Below are positions 1-6,513 of a stretch of 21,516 nt of DNA, in pieces. The notes below the pieces were generated by a model. The model saw only the letters and a list, made by a program, of their open reading frames with translations, ran no database searches and was not told the origin of the DNA. Each line of letters starts with the position of its first letter. Position 1 is the stretch's first letter. Origin of the DNA: RGIG3002 sp045546775 (lineage in GTDB: Bacteria > Bacillota > Clostridia > Lachnospirales > Lachnospiraceae); assembly GCA_045546775.1 (NCBI GenBank), contig JAZQDM010000062.1, positions 1 through 21,516 on the forward strand. The letters run 5' to 3'. The translations under genes and the position numbers were made by a program.

Positions 1-671
1 AAAAGTCTTCCGATTCTTCCGTTGCCGTCCAAAAACGGATGTATTGTTTCAAACTGATAATGAATCAATGCAACTCTAATCAATGGATCATAATCCGTAT
101 TCTCATTAATATATTTTTCCAAATCAGACATTGCGTTTTGCATATCTTCTACATTTGGCGGAATATATCTTGCATCTTTTAATGAACAGTTGGCAGGCCC
201 AATCCAATTCTGAGAATGTCTGAATTCTCCCGGAGTTTTATCCTGTCCGCGAACATTCTCCATTAATACTTCATGTATTTCTCTTATTAATCTGCAACAC
301 AAAGGTAATCTTTCCAGACGTTTTAATGCATACTGTGTTGCTTTCACATAATTAATAACATCAGAAACATCAAGATTTGCATTCTCTTCCACTTCCGGAT
401 CTAATACATCATCAAGAGTACACTGTGTGCCTTCTATTTGTGAGGAAATTAATGCTTCTTTTCTAACATACATTGATATAAACAAATCCGCATTAGAAAT
501 TAACTGTGATGCAGTATCAAGTTTTACAAGTTGTTTATTGGCATCTATTAAAAGTTTTACTATCTCTTCATCCATTTCAATTTCCGGCATAGGTGGTAAT
601 GGATTTGGTTTAGAAGATTGATAAGTAGCCTCTCCTGTTAAATTGACAACATATATTCCTGCACGATTCAT
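1..671 (-). CDS. Fic family protein (AMP-transferase), 3' end outside window
   Basis: The first 223 codons of a Fic-domain protein are present; the rest lies beyond base 1. The Fic active-site motif HPFLDGNGRIGR is at residues 211-222, with catalytic His211 and the anion-binding GNGR loop. A probable flap (GEFR..QNWIG) is near residues 148-157. Residues 76-81 (SSQIEG) fit the (S/T)xxxE(G/N) inhibitory helix, placed before the Fic core as in class II self-inhibited Fic proteins; Glu80 would be the inhibitory residue. Fic enzymes usually transfer AMP from ATP to a hydroxyl side chain of a target protein; the target here is unknown. Many class II relatives carry a C-terminal winged-helix domain, but that part is not visible. 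The ATG at 671 follows an AAGGAG ribosome site 6 bases upstream. It sits where spo0A is expected after spoIVB and has its own promoter, suggesting an acquired gene. Confidence 0.9.
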   Translation of the reverse strand, partial: MNRAGIYVVNLTGEATYQSSKPNPLPPMPEIEMDEEIVKLLIDANKQLVKLDTASQLISNADLFISMYVRKEALISSQIEGTQCTLDDVLDPEVEENANLDVSDVINYVKATQYALKRLERLPLCCRLIREIHEVLMENVRGQDKTPGEFRHSQNWIGPANCSLKDARYIPPNVEDMQNAMSDLEKYINENTDYDPLIRVALIHYQFETIHPFLDGNGRIGRL

Positions 672-699
672 ATAATTCTCCTTATTTTGCGAAGTAAAA

Positions 700-721
700 T
701 GCCTGCCTGATTATGCAGGCA
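700..721. other. Hairpin in the fic leader
   Basis: A perfect 7-bp inverted repeat (TGCCTGC / GCAGGCA) with an 8-base loop lies between the predicted fic promoter and the fic start codon, ending about 30 bases before the ATG. On the plus strand it is followed within a few bases by a run of six T, so it could act as a terminator for plus-strand transcription. On the minus strand only four T follow, so an mRNA-leader hairpin or protein-binding palindrome is equally possible. The inverted repeat is seen directly; its role is inference. Confidence 0.5.
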
Positions 722-736
722 GAGAATTTTTTACCT

Positions 737-836
737 CTTTTTGAAATAACTACATTCATTATACTCTTTTTATTTCAAAAAGTCATTAGGTTTTTGAAAT
801 AAAAATACTTGTTTCTTTGTTTTATTTCAAAAAGTC
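737..836. repeat. Four copies of a 12-bp motif in two inverted pairs
   Basis: The motif TTTTTGAAATAA occurs at 738-749 and 791-802, and its reverse complement TTATTTCAAAAA at 770-781 and 822-833. This makes two inverted pairs with centres 31-32 bp apart, about three helical turns. All four copies match over 12 bases; several match one or more bases further. The first pair brackets the fic -10 box and the second lies upstream of the -35 box. The arrangement resembles a multi-site operator. Autoregulation by the Fic protein or a partner is plausible, but the binding protein is unknown. Confidence 0.75.
758..786 (-). promoter_or_regulatory. Predicted vegetative promoter of the fic gene
   Basis: On the minus strand a perfect TATAAT (-10, 758-763) lies 17 bases downstream of ATGACT (781-786; four of six matches to TTGACA). 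Transcription would start near 750, leaving a leader of about 80 bases before the fic ATG. One copy of the TTATTTCAAAAA motif fills the spacer between the two boxes and another lies at the expected start site, so binding there should block RNA polymerase. Confidence 0.65.
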
Positions 837-848
837 TTTTCACTAACA

Positions 849-902
849 TTATGATTGCTTTTCTTCTCTATAAAATGGGCGAATTTTTGTTGCTCCCAAC
901 AT
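849..902 (-). CDS. Possible 17-residue peptide or 5' remnant of a lost gene
   Basis: The minus strand has GGAGGG (910-915), a 7-base gap, then ATG and a 17-codon frame (MLGATKIRPFYREEKQS) ending in TAA. The ribosome site and spacing are as good as those of the real genes nearby, which is why it is listed. No promoter is visible directly upstream, and the same frame is open further upstream. It may be a short leader peptide, the start of a gene whose remainder was lost, or coincidence. I do not recognise the sequence. Confidence 0.15.
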   Translation of the reverse strand: MLGATKIRPFYREEKQS

Positions 903-1052
903 AACTCGTCCCTCCACACATCGTCCGGTCCACAACCGCCAAATTCTTCGCATTCGTCGGTTGCGCGGCTTTCGCCGCATGCTACGTCCAAGCCACTTCG
1001 TAAAAGCTTCGCTTTTCCTCAGTGTTTGGCTTTCGCCAAATAGTCCACTCGC

Positions 1053-1094
1053 AAAAAAGAGGCTCATACAAGCAAGCTTGCATCGCCTCTTTTT
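1053..1094 (-). terminator. Rho-independent terminator after spoIVB
   Basis: The minus strand reads AAAAAGAGGC, a 22-base loop containing the palindrome CAAGCTTG, then GCCTCTTTTTT. The stem has a GAGGC/GCCTC core extended by A-T pairs and ends in a T run, 20 bases past the spoIVB stop codon. Both arms are A/T-tailed, so it could also stop plus-strand transcripts. It is the first convincing terminator downstream of the promoter at 11613-11641. Confidence 0.7.
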
Positions 1095-1113
1095 ACTCCT
1101 GTCCAGCTTGGAC

Positions 1114-2406
1114 TCAATGCTCCAGCATATTTTCAATAAAAATCCCATACCCCCTTGTTGGATCATTCACAAGCACATGGGTCACAGCCCCGATAATCCG
1201 TCCGTCTTGGACGATTGGACTGCCGCTCATTCCCTGTACAATTCCTCCGGTGATATTTAACAAACCGGGATCTGTAATTTTTAGGACGATTCCCCGGTTT
1301 ACGTTATCGTTATCTAAGCGAATTTCGGTAATTTCTACGTCATACGTTTCGCGCTCATTTTGAACGGTCGTGATCACTTGGGCTTTCCCTTTATGGATTT
1401 CCTGTTTCAGTCCAATGGGCATATAGATTGCCTCTTCCAAGTAGGCAATTTTGCTTGTATCACAAACGCCATAAATTCCGGAAGCAGTATTATCCAAAAT
1501 GCTTCCTACAACATTGCTATCCGAATAGGAAATCATCCCGGTCAATTCACCGGGTGTCCCAATTTCTCCTTTTTTGATATCGATAATTTCGGTCTTGTAC
1601 AAAAGACCTTCTTCCAAAACCATCAATTCGCTTGTATCCACATCATTGATTCCATGACCTAAAGCACCAAAATTTCCATTTCTGTCTACAAAAGTAAGTG
1701 TACCAACACCTTGTGCATTGTCTCGCACCCAAATGCCTAATTTGTATTCTCCGGACTCATTTTTGCGCGGTGTTACAACAAGCTGTTGTTCTTGCCCTTC
1801 CCGCATTACCGTAAGTGTCACTTCATCTGCACCATGCAATGCAATCAAATCCATAAATTGCTTTTTGCCTTCTACGTTCTCGTCATTAACTTGTAAAATG
1901 TAATCGCCTTCCTGCAAGATGTATTTGGAAGGTGCATACATCATCCCGTCCATTCCTTGAAATTCTCCGATACCGATAACAAGAACTCCTTCCGTCTCTA
2001 CATAGATGCCAATGGGTACACCTGCCGGCATAACCATTCTGTCTTCAATCACCTGAATATTTACCTGTTTTAACGGCATCACACCAAACAGTTTCACATC
2101 CATCTGATAGCTGGTAAGATGGTCCGACTTCATAGTGACTTTTTCGCTCAAATCAAACATCACACGGTCACTTGTCACTGTCTCTCCCAAGTCGGATACC
2201 GCTACCGCGTCCAAATAAATTTCGCCCGATGCCGGAACATGAAAATCAAAAGTATGCTCCTCTCCGACACGAATGTGTATCGTACCCGGAATCTGCATCC
2301 ACCACGTATATAATATAAATGCACTTGCAACACTTGCAAATAAAATGGCTCCCCAACAGAGGAACCATCTTCGAAAACCTTTATGAATTCCTGATTGTCT
2401 ACTCAT
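1114..2406 (-). CDS. spoIVB: SpoIVB serine peptidase, sigma-K checkpoint protease
   Basis: A 430-residue S55-family serine peptidase, close to the B. subtilis length. It is made in the forespore, crosses into the intermembrane space and cleaves SpoIVFA, triggering pro-sigma-K processing in the mother cell. An N-terminal membrane segment (about 14-37) is followed by a PDZ domain (about 125-212) and the peptidase domain. The catalytic His is in GALGHGI (His251) and the Ser in GMSGSP (Ser394 by its distance from the His); Asp379 is spaced like the family Asp. I chose the ATG at 2406 (MSRQS) over the open frame reaching back to a TTG abutting the recN stop, because AGGAAAGAG lies about 10 bases upstream and the protein then begins just before its membrane anchor. 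CATACTA (2443-2449) resembles a sigma-G -10 box but lacks a good -35. The C-terminus ends at ENMLEH, abruptly after the catalytic core. Confidence 0.95.
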   Translation of the reverse strand: MSRQSGIHKGFRRWFLCWGAILFASVASAFILYTWWMQIPGTIHIRVGEEHTFDFHVPASGEIYLDAVAVSDLGETVTSDRVMFDLSEKVTMKSDHLTSYQMDVKLFGVMPLKQVNIQVIEDRMVMPAGVPIGIYVETEGVLVIGIGEFQGMDGMMYAPSKYILQEGDYILQVNDENVEGKKQFMDLIALHGADEVTLTVMREGQEQQLVVTPRKNESGEYKLGIWVRDNAQGVGTLTFVDRNGNFGALGHGINDVDTSELMVLEEGLLYKTEIIDIKKGEIGTPGELTGMISYSDSNVVGSILDNTASGIYGVCDTSKIAYLEEAIYMPIGLKQEIHKGKAQVITTVQNERETYDVEITEIRLDNDNVNRGIVLKITDPGLLNITGGIVQGMSGSPIVQDGRIIGAVTHVLVNDPTRGYGIFIENMLEH

Positions 2407-2469
2407 ATTGTCACATCTCTTTCCTAAAAAGTATGTCCTTGTTAGTATGTGACAAAATCGAATTTTCAA

Positions 2470-4155
2470 TTAGGATTGTTTTGTATTTGCTGCCATTTCT
2501 TTCAATTCTTTTGCATTGGAAACAGCCGTCTCCGTAATTGTTTCACTTCCAAGCAGTCTTGCAAGCTCGAAAATACTGTCTTCTTCCTTGATTTCCCGAA
2601 TGGTAGTCGTCGTTTTTTCCATGTCGGAACTTTTTTCAATCAGATAATGGTTGTCTGCCATAGCTGCAATTTGCGGCAAATGTGTGATACAAATTACTTG
2701 ATGTTCTTTGCCAAGTATTCCCAACTTTTCCGATACTTTCCACGCCGTTTTCCCGCTGATTCCCGCATCAATTTCATCAAAAATCAACGTGTGAATACTG
2801 TCTTTTTTGGCAAGAACCGTTTTAAGCGCAAGCATAATACGGGACAATTCACCACCACTTGCAACCATACCAAGTGGTTTTATGCTTTCGCCCGGATTGG
2901 TACTAATCATAAATTCCACATCATCAAATCCGTTTTCCTGTATATGATTTTCATCCGGACGCACCTGAATTTCAAACTGCACGTCGATAAAATTCAAATC
3001 AACAAGCGCTTCTTTCATTTGCGTTGCCAAAACTTTTGCATTATCTTCACGAATGTTTGACAACACGCGGCAACTTTCCAAAACGTTTTCTTTTGTCTGT
3101 TTTATTTTTTCTTCCAAGTTATTTTTATATAACTCATAATCTGCAAGTTTTTCAACTTTTTCCTGCGCCGTTTCTCCATATGCAATAACATCTTCTATGG
3201 ATTTACCGTATTTGGACTTTAGATGATTTAACAAATTTAACCGTTCTTCTATCTGCTTAAACTGCGCTTCATCAAACTCAAAATCACTCATAAGTCTGGA
3301 AACCGAATGATTAAAATCGTTCAAGAGACTATCCACATCTTCCAAGACAGACTGTAAGGACTGCAATTCCTCATCATACGAAGCAACCGCATTCAGTTCC
3401 CTAAGTGCCCTGCTAATATTGTTTGCCGCACCGTGTCCCTGCCCGGAACTACAACAATCATACGAGGCACTGAGTGCTTCCATAATCTTTTGCCCGTTCA
3501 TCATTTTACGGTATTCTTTTTCCAACGCATCATCTTCGCCGGATTTGAGTGCTGCATCCGCAATCTCATTGGCCTCAAATTCTGCCATTGCCATCTCACG
3601 TTTCCTAGCCTCCTCATCCAAAGAAGACTCTTCCAACTCACGACAAAGAGACAGGTACTGTTTATAATCCTGTCTTAGCGTTTCCTTAATGGATGTAACA
3701 GATTCCTCTGCATAACTATCCAAAATTTCCAAATGTTTCTTTTTGTTTAACAGTGACTGATGCTCATGCTGTCCGTGTATGTCTATCAAAATGCCGGCAA
3801 GCTCTTTTAACTGTTTTGCAGTCACTGTCTCACCATTTACTTTACATACACTTCTTGTAGGCTGGATTTTGCGCTGAATAATGAAAATATTTTCTTCTTC
3901 CGGCGTCAAATCCATGGCTTCAATCTGTTCTTTTTGCTGTTCATCCACCTGAAAAACAAGCTCCGCCAAAGCGTATTCCGCCCCATCACGAATCATGTCT
4001 TTGTCTGCTTTGCCGCCCAGGGCAAGATTCACCGAACCTATAATGATAGATTTACCTGCGCCGGTCTCGCCGGAGAGAATATTTAACCCCTCCCCGAAAG
4101 CAACTTCTGTCTCATCGATTAATGCTAAATTTTTTACGTGTAAACTTAAAAGCAT
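2470..4155 (-). CDS. recN: DNA repair protein RecN
   Basis: A 561-residue SMC-like ATPase acting in double-strand break repair by homologous recombination. The N-terminal half-domain has Walker A GETGAGKS (29-36). The middle (about 150-370) is rich in Glu, Lys and Leu, as expected for the coiled coil. The C-terminal half-domain carries the ABC-type signature VASGGELSR and Walker B LIFDEIDAG (Asp460-Glu461). The length fits the family (E. coli 553). The ATG at 4155 has AAAGGA 8 bases upstream. It lies 70 bases after argR and 63 before spoIVB, the same neighbours as in Bacillus. No LexA-type box (CGAAC-N4-GTTCG) was seen in the short upstream gap, so expression is probably from the operon. Confidence 0.97.
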   Translation of the reverse strand: MLLSLHVKNLALIDETEVAFGEGLNILSGETGAGKSIIIGSVNLALGGKADKDMIRDGAEYALAELVFQVDEQQKEQIEAMDLTPEEENIFIIQRKIQPTRSVCKVNGETVTAKQLKELAGILIDIHGQHEHQSLLNKKKHLEILDSYAEESVTSIKETLRQDYKQYLSLCRELEESSLDEEARKREMAMAEFEANEIADAALKSGEDDALEKEYRKMMNGQKIMEALSASYDCCSSGQGHGAANNISRALRELNAVASYDEELQSLQSVLEDVDSLLNDFNHSVSRLMSDFEFDEAQFKQIEERLNLLNHLKSKYGKSIEDVIAYGETAQEKVEKLADYELYKNNLEEKIKQTKENVLESCRVLSNIREDNAKVLATQMKEALVDLNFIDVQFEIQVRPDENHIQENGFDDVEFMISTNPGESIKPLGMVASGGELSRIMLALKTVLAKKDSIHTLIFDEIDAGISGKTAWKVSEKLGILGKEHQVICITHLPQIAAMADNHYLIEKSSDMEKTTTTIREIKEEDSIFELARLLGSETITETAVSNAKELKEMAANTKQS

Positions 4156-4225
4156 CTTTATCTTCCTTTCTTTATCCGTTGAAATCTCTCCTCATCCCAG
4201 TTTCTCAACAGACATTAAAAAAGGC

Positions 4226-4678
4226 TTAATTATCAAGCATTTTTTGAATTTTGCTCATCACAATCTTTGTTTCTTCTACCGTACGTACTGCCATCATAAT
4301 CGTATCATCCCCGGCAATACTTCCTACGATTTCTTTAAATTTCATGGCATCTACTGCCACCGCCACGGCACTTGCCATGCCGGAAACCGTTTTTATAACA
4401 AGAATATTTTGCGCCATATCCATGGAAAGCAAACCATCCCGCAAAACGCGGATGTATTTGTCTGCCATATGACTGTCATCCTGTCTGAAAATAGCATATT
4501 TCTGTTTCCCGGCTCCAATCGATATTTTGGAAAGTTTCATTTCTCTGATATCTCTTGAAACGGTTGCCTGGGTCACCTGAAATCCTGATTTTTTTAAATA
4601 TTCCGCCAAATCTTCCTGCGTCTCAATATCGTATGTCTCAATCAATTCCGCGATTTTGGCATGACGCATTTTTTTCAT
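4226..4678 (-). CDS. argR: Arginine repressor ArgR/AhrC
   Basis: A 150-residue regulator, matching the 149 residues of B. subtilis AhrC. The N-terminal winged helix carries the family sequence VTQATVSRDIREM near residues 36-48. The C-terminal hexamerisation and arginine-binding domain contains the GDDTIM motif, whose Asp pair contacts arginine in known structures. With arginine bound it represses arginine biosynthesis and may activate catabolism. The frame is open for 11 codons further, into the end of nadK, but the ATG at 4678 gives the family length; a second ATG lies three codons on. The ribosome site is modest (AAAGGG at 13 bases, or CAGG closer), so this start is less certain than most. 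No ARG-box-like palindrome was noticed nearby, and no arginine gene is in the window. Confidence 0.93.
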   Translation of the reverse strand: MKKMRHAKIAELIETYDIETQEDLAEYLKKSGFQVTQATVSRDIREMKLSKISIGAGKQKYAIFRQDDSHMADKYIRVLRDGLLSMDMAQNILVIKTVSGMASAVAVAVDAMKFKEIVGSIAGDDTIMMAVRTVEETKIVMSKIQKMLDN

Positions 4679-4700
4679 TTGCCTGTTATATCCCTTTCTT

Positions 4701-5561
4701 TTACATCTCATTCAATTTTTTATGTAATATCTCCAAAAAACTGTCATTGCTAAGCTTTACAATATCGGTTTTTTTGCTGGATTGTCGAATTTCTATTTTA
4801 TCTCCGGTGCGGAGCAATATTTTGTGACTGCCGTCATAATTTGCTTCCACTTCCTGTATATTGCCTTCTCTGCCGGCATTGATTTCGATTGTTACACGGT
4901 CTTCTGCCGCCAATACAATGCTTCTCGTATTCAGCGTGTGGGGGCAAATCGGTGTCACCAACAACAGTTTTGCCTTCGGTTCCACAATAGGACCACCTGC
5001 CGATAAGTTATATCCGGTTGAGCCGGTCGGTGTAGAAACCATCACACCGTCTGCACTGTACGAATACAAAAACTGTCCATTGACATAAATGCTGTAATTG
5101 ATGACTTGCAAAGAGCCGCATCTTGTAATAACAATATCGTTTAATGCCCAATCTTCCGACACTTTTTGTCCGTCTTTTACGACTTTTCCAACAAGCATCA
5201 TGCGTTCTTCCAACTCATACTCATTGTTTAAAAGTTTGTCCAGTGCATGTTCAATGCCCGGAAGCTCAATTTCTGCAAGATAACCTACGGTTCCAAGATT
5301 GACGCCCAGAATGGGAATTCTGCGCTCCATCGTATCTCTGGCTGCCTGCAACATCGTTCCGTCTCCGCCAAGAACAAGCATGCATTCTGTTTCTTTTGGA
5401 ATCCATGCACTGTCCGTATAAGACTCTTCCCGGCATTCATTGGGCTCTTTAATTTGCACTACACAATGCCCGCCATTGTCTTCTATGTACTTTTTTATGC
5501 GGTTTGTAACGTCCAAATCCGGATCTTTATGCCGGTTTGTAATGACATAAAACTGTTTCAT
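4701..5561 (-). CDS. nadK: NAD kinase
   Basis: Phosphorylates NAD to NADP in the cytoplasm, using ATP or polyphosphate. The 286-residue protein has the signature GGDGT (65-69), the LND element (140-142) and the nucleotide-binding loop STPTGSTGY (176-184). The C-terminal beta-rich domain is complete. I chose the ATG at 5561 over a GTG three codons earlier because AGGTG then sits 6 bases upstream. That ribosome site begins right after the tlyA stop (gap of 14 bases), suggesting translational coupling. B. subtilis has no NAD kinase gene between the tlyA homologue yqxC and ahrC, so this is a difference from Bacillus order. Confidence 0.96.
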   Translation of the reverse strand: MKQFYVITNRHKDPDLDVTNRIKKYIEDNGGHCVVQIKEPNECREESYTDSAWIPKETECMLVLGGDGTMLQAARDTMERRIPILGVNLGTVGYLAEIELPGIEHALDKLLNNEYELEERMMLVGKVVKDGQKVSEDWALNDIVITRCGSLQVINYSIYVNGQFLYSYSADGVMVSTPTGSTGYNLSAGGPIVEPKAKLLLVTPICPHTLNTRSIVLAAEDRVTIEINAGREGNIQEVEANYDGSHKILLRTGDKIEIRQSSKKTDIVKLSNDSFLEILHKKLNEM

Positions 5562-5575
5562 ACTCTTCACCTGTT

Positions 5576-6460
5576 TTACAATGCCTGGTGTGCTGCTTTT
5601 ACCGTATCATCAATCAACTTCTGCATCGCTTCACTGCGGGATGCACCGCTTTGTTCTTCCAATATTACTTTCAATTGTCCTACTGCATCTGCCTCATTAA
5701 TTTCCAAAGTTTCCGCCACTCTTTCCGGATTTTTGGAAAGATGTACAAGATATTCAATATTTCCCTCCGGCCCTTTTATCGGAGAAAATTCCAAATGAAG
5801 CACATCAAAACCGATGCTGTCTGCAAAATCAATTACTTTTTCTATGACTTCTTTGTGGATTTCCGGCTCTCTGACAACGCCTTTCTTACCAACCTTTTCT
5901 TTTCCTGCTTCAAACTGTGGCTTAATAAGACATGCCATCTGACCATAATCTTTTAACAGATTTCTGGCCGGCAACAAAATTTTTGTCAAGGAAATAAACG
6001 ATACATCTACCGAAGCAAAATCCAGTTTATCTTCTATATCTTCGGGGCGCAAATATCGGAAATTAGTCTTTTCCATACAAACAACACGCTCATCGTTTCG
6101 CAACTTCCAAGCAAGCTGACCATGTCCCACATCCACGGAATACACCTTTACTGCGCCGTTTTGCAACATGCAGTCCGTAAAACCACCGGTGGACGCACCG
6201 ATGTCCATACAAATTTTTCCATTTAAGTCAATCTCAAACTGAGCCATTGCTTTTTCCAGTTTTAAGCCGCCACGACTGACATATTTCAACGTCTGTCCCT
6301 TGACTTCAATTGTAATTTTTTCTTCATCAAAGGTTGTCCCGGCCTTATCTTCACGCTGGCCGTTTACAAACACGTTTCCGGACATCAAAATTGCTTTTGC
6401 TTTTTCTCTTGACTGCGCAAAGCCTTGTTTTACAAGCAGGACGTCAAGCCGTTCTTTCAT
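5576..6460 (-). CDS. tlyA: TlyA/YqxC family S4-domain rRNA 2'-O-methyltransferase
   Basis: A 294-residue protein with an N-terminal S4 RNA-binding domain (MKERLDVLLVKQG..., about 1-60) and an FtsJ-like methyltransferase domain. The S-adenosylmethionine motif DIGASTGGFTD is at 86-96. Other family elements are SRGGLKLEKA (62-71), DVSFISL and LIKPQFEAG. Mycobacterial TlyA 2'-O-methylates C1409 of 16S and C1920 of 23S rRNA; some relatives are named hemolysins, probably wrongly. The ATG at 6460 with AGAGGTG just upstream is preferred; the frame extends 13 codons back to a TTG with no ribosome site. It is the position equivalent of B. subtilis yqxC, just after dxs. Confidence 0.94.
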   Translation of the reverse strand: MKERLDVLLVKQGFAQSREKAKAILMSGNVFVNGQREDKAGTTFDEEKITIEVKGQTLKYVSRGGLKLEKAMAQFEIDLNGKICMDIGASTGGFTDCMLQNGAVKVYSVDVGHGQLAWKLRNDERVVCMEKTNFRYLRPEDIEDKLDFASVDVSFISLTKILLPARNLLKDYGQMACLIKPQFEAGKEKVGKKGVVREPEIHKEVIEKVIDFADSIGFDVLHLEFSPIKGPEGNIEYLVHLSKNPERVAETLEINEADAVGQLKVILEEQSGASRSEAMQKLIDDTVKAAHQAL

Positions 6461-6513
6461 GTTGCACCTCTTTTTGTTTTGCACAATTTGTTTGCACAAA
6501 ATCTCTCTTCTAA

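Larger units (their letters stand above)
849..1112. repeat. Hairpin-array intergenic element, possibly an interspersed repeat
   Basis: The stretch after spoIVB is G/C-richer than its surroundings and built from consecutive short inverted repeats. Read on the minus strand from high coordinates: GTCCA/TGGAC (1100-1112); the long A/T-flanked stem at 1053-1094; TTTGGC-GAAA-GCCAAA (1025-1040); AAAAGC-GAA-GCTTTT inside an outer CACT/AGTG pair (994-1024); GCGGC-GAAA-GCCGC (965-978); CAACCG/CGGTTG with a 19-base loop (933-963). Two minus-strand loops are GAAA, a GNRA tetraloop. A 105-codon minus-strand frame (849-1166) crosses it, but its product is Arg-rich, low in complexity and overlaps the end of spoIVB, so I do not call it a protein. 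No transposase or clear terminal repeats are visible. It could be a small structured RNA, a miniature mobile or REP-like element, or gene debris. Confidence 0.5.

Noticed and set aside
159..167. SpoIIIAA P-loop with Ser instead of the first Gly (residue positions) as a sign of an inactive ATPase
   Set aside because: The GKTT core, Asp box and Walker B are intact, and this first position is tolerant in related sequences; not evidence of loss of function.
849..1166. A 105-codon minus-strand frame across the hairpin region
   Set aside because: It starts inside spoIVB in another frame, has no ribosome site at its first ATG, and its Arg-rich low-complexity product follows from the inverted repeats.
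2443..2449. CATACTA before spoIVB as a sigma-G -10 box
   Set aside because: The -10 fits, but no GHATR-like -35 is found 17-18 bases upstream, so I did not call a promoter.
2449..3060. A 203-codon plus-strand frame opposite recN
   Set aside because: Antisense shadow of a clear RecN gene; no plausible ribosome site or protein family.
4156..4225. SOS (LexA) operator for recN
   Set aside because: No CGAAC-N4-GTTCG-like sequence is present in the 70-base gap before recN.
6461..6500. Two TTGTGCAAA direct repeats between dxs and tlyA
   Set aside because: Only two short copies in an A-rich gap, with no promoter or palindrome attached; likely chance.
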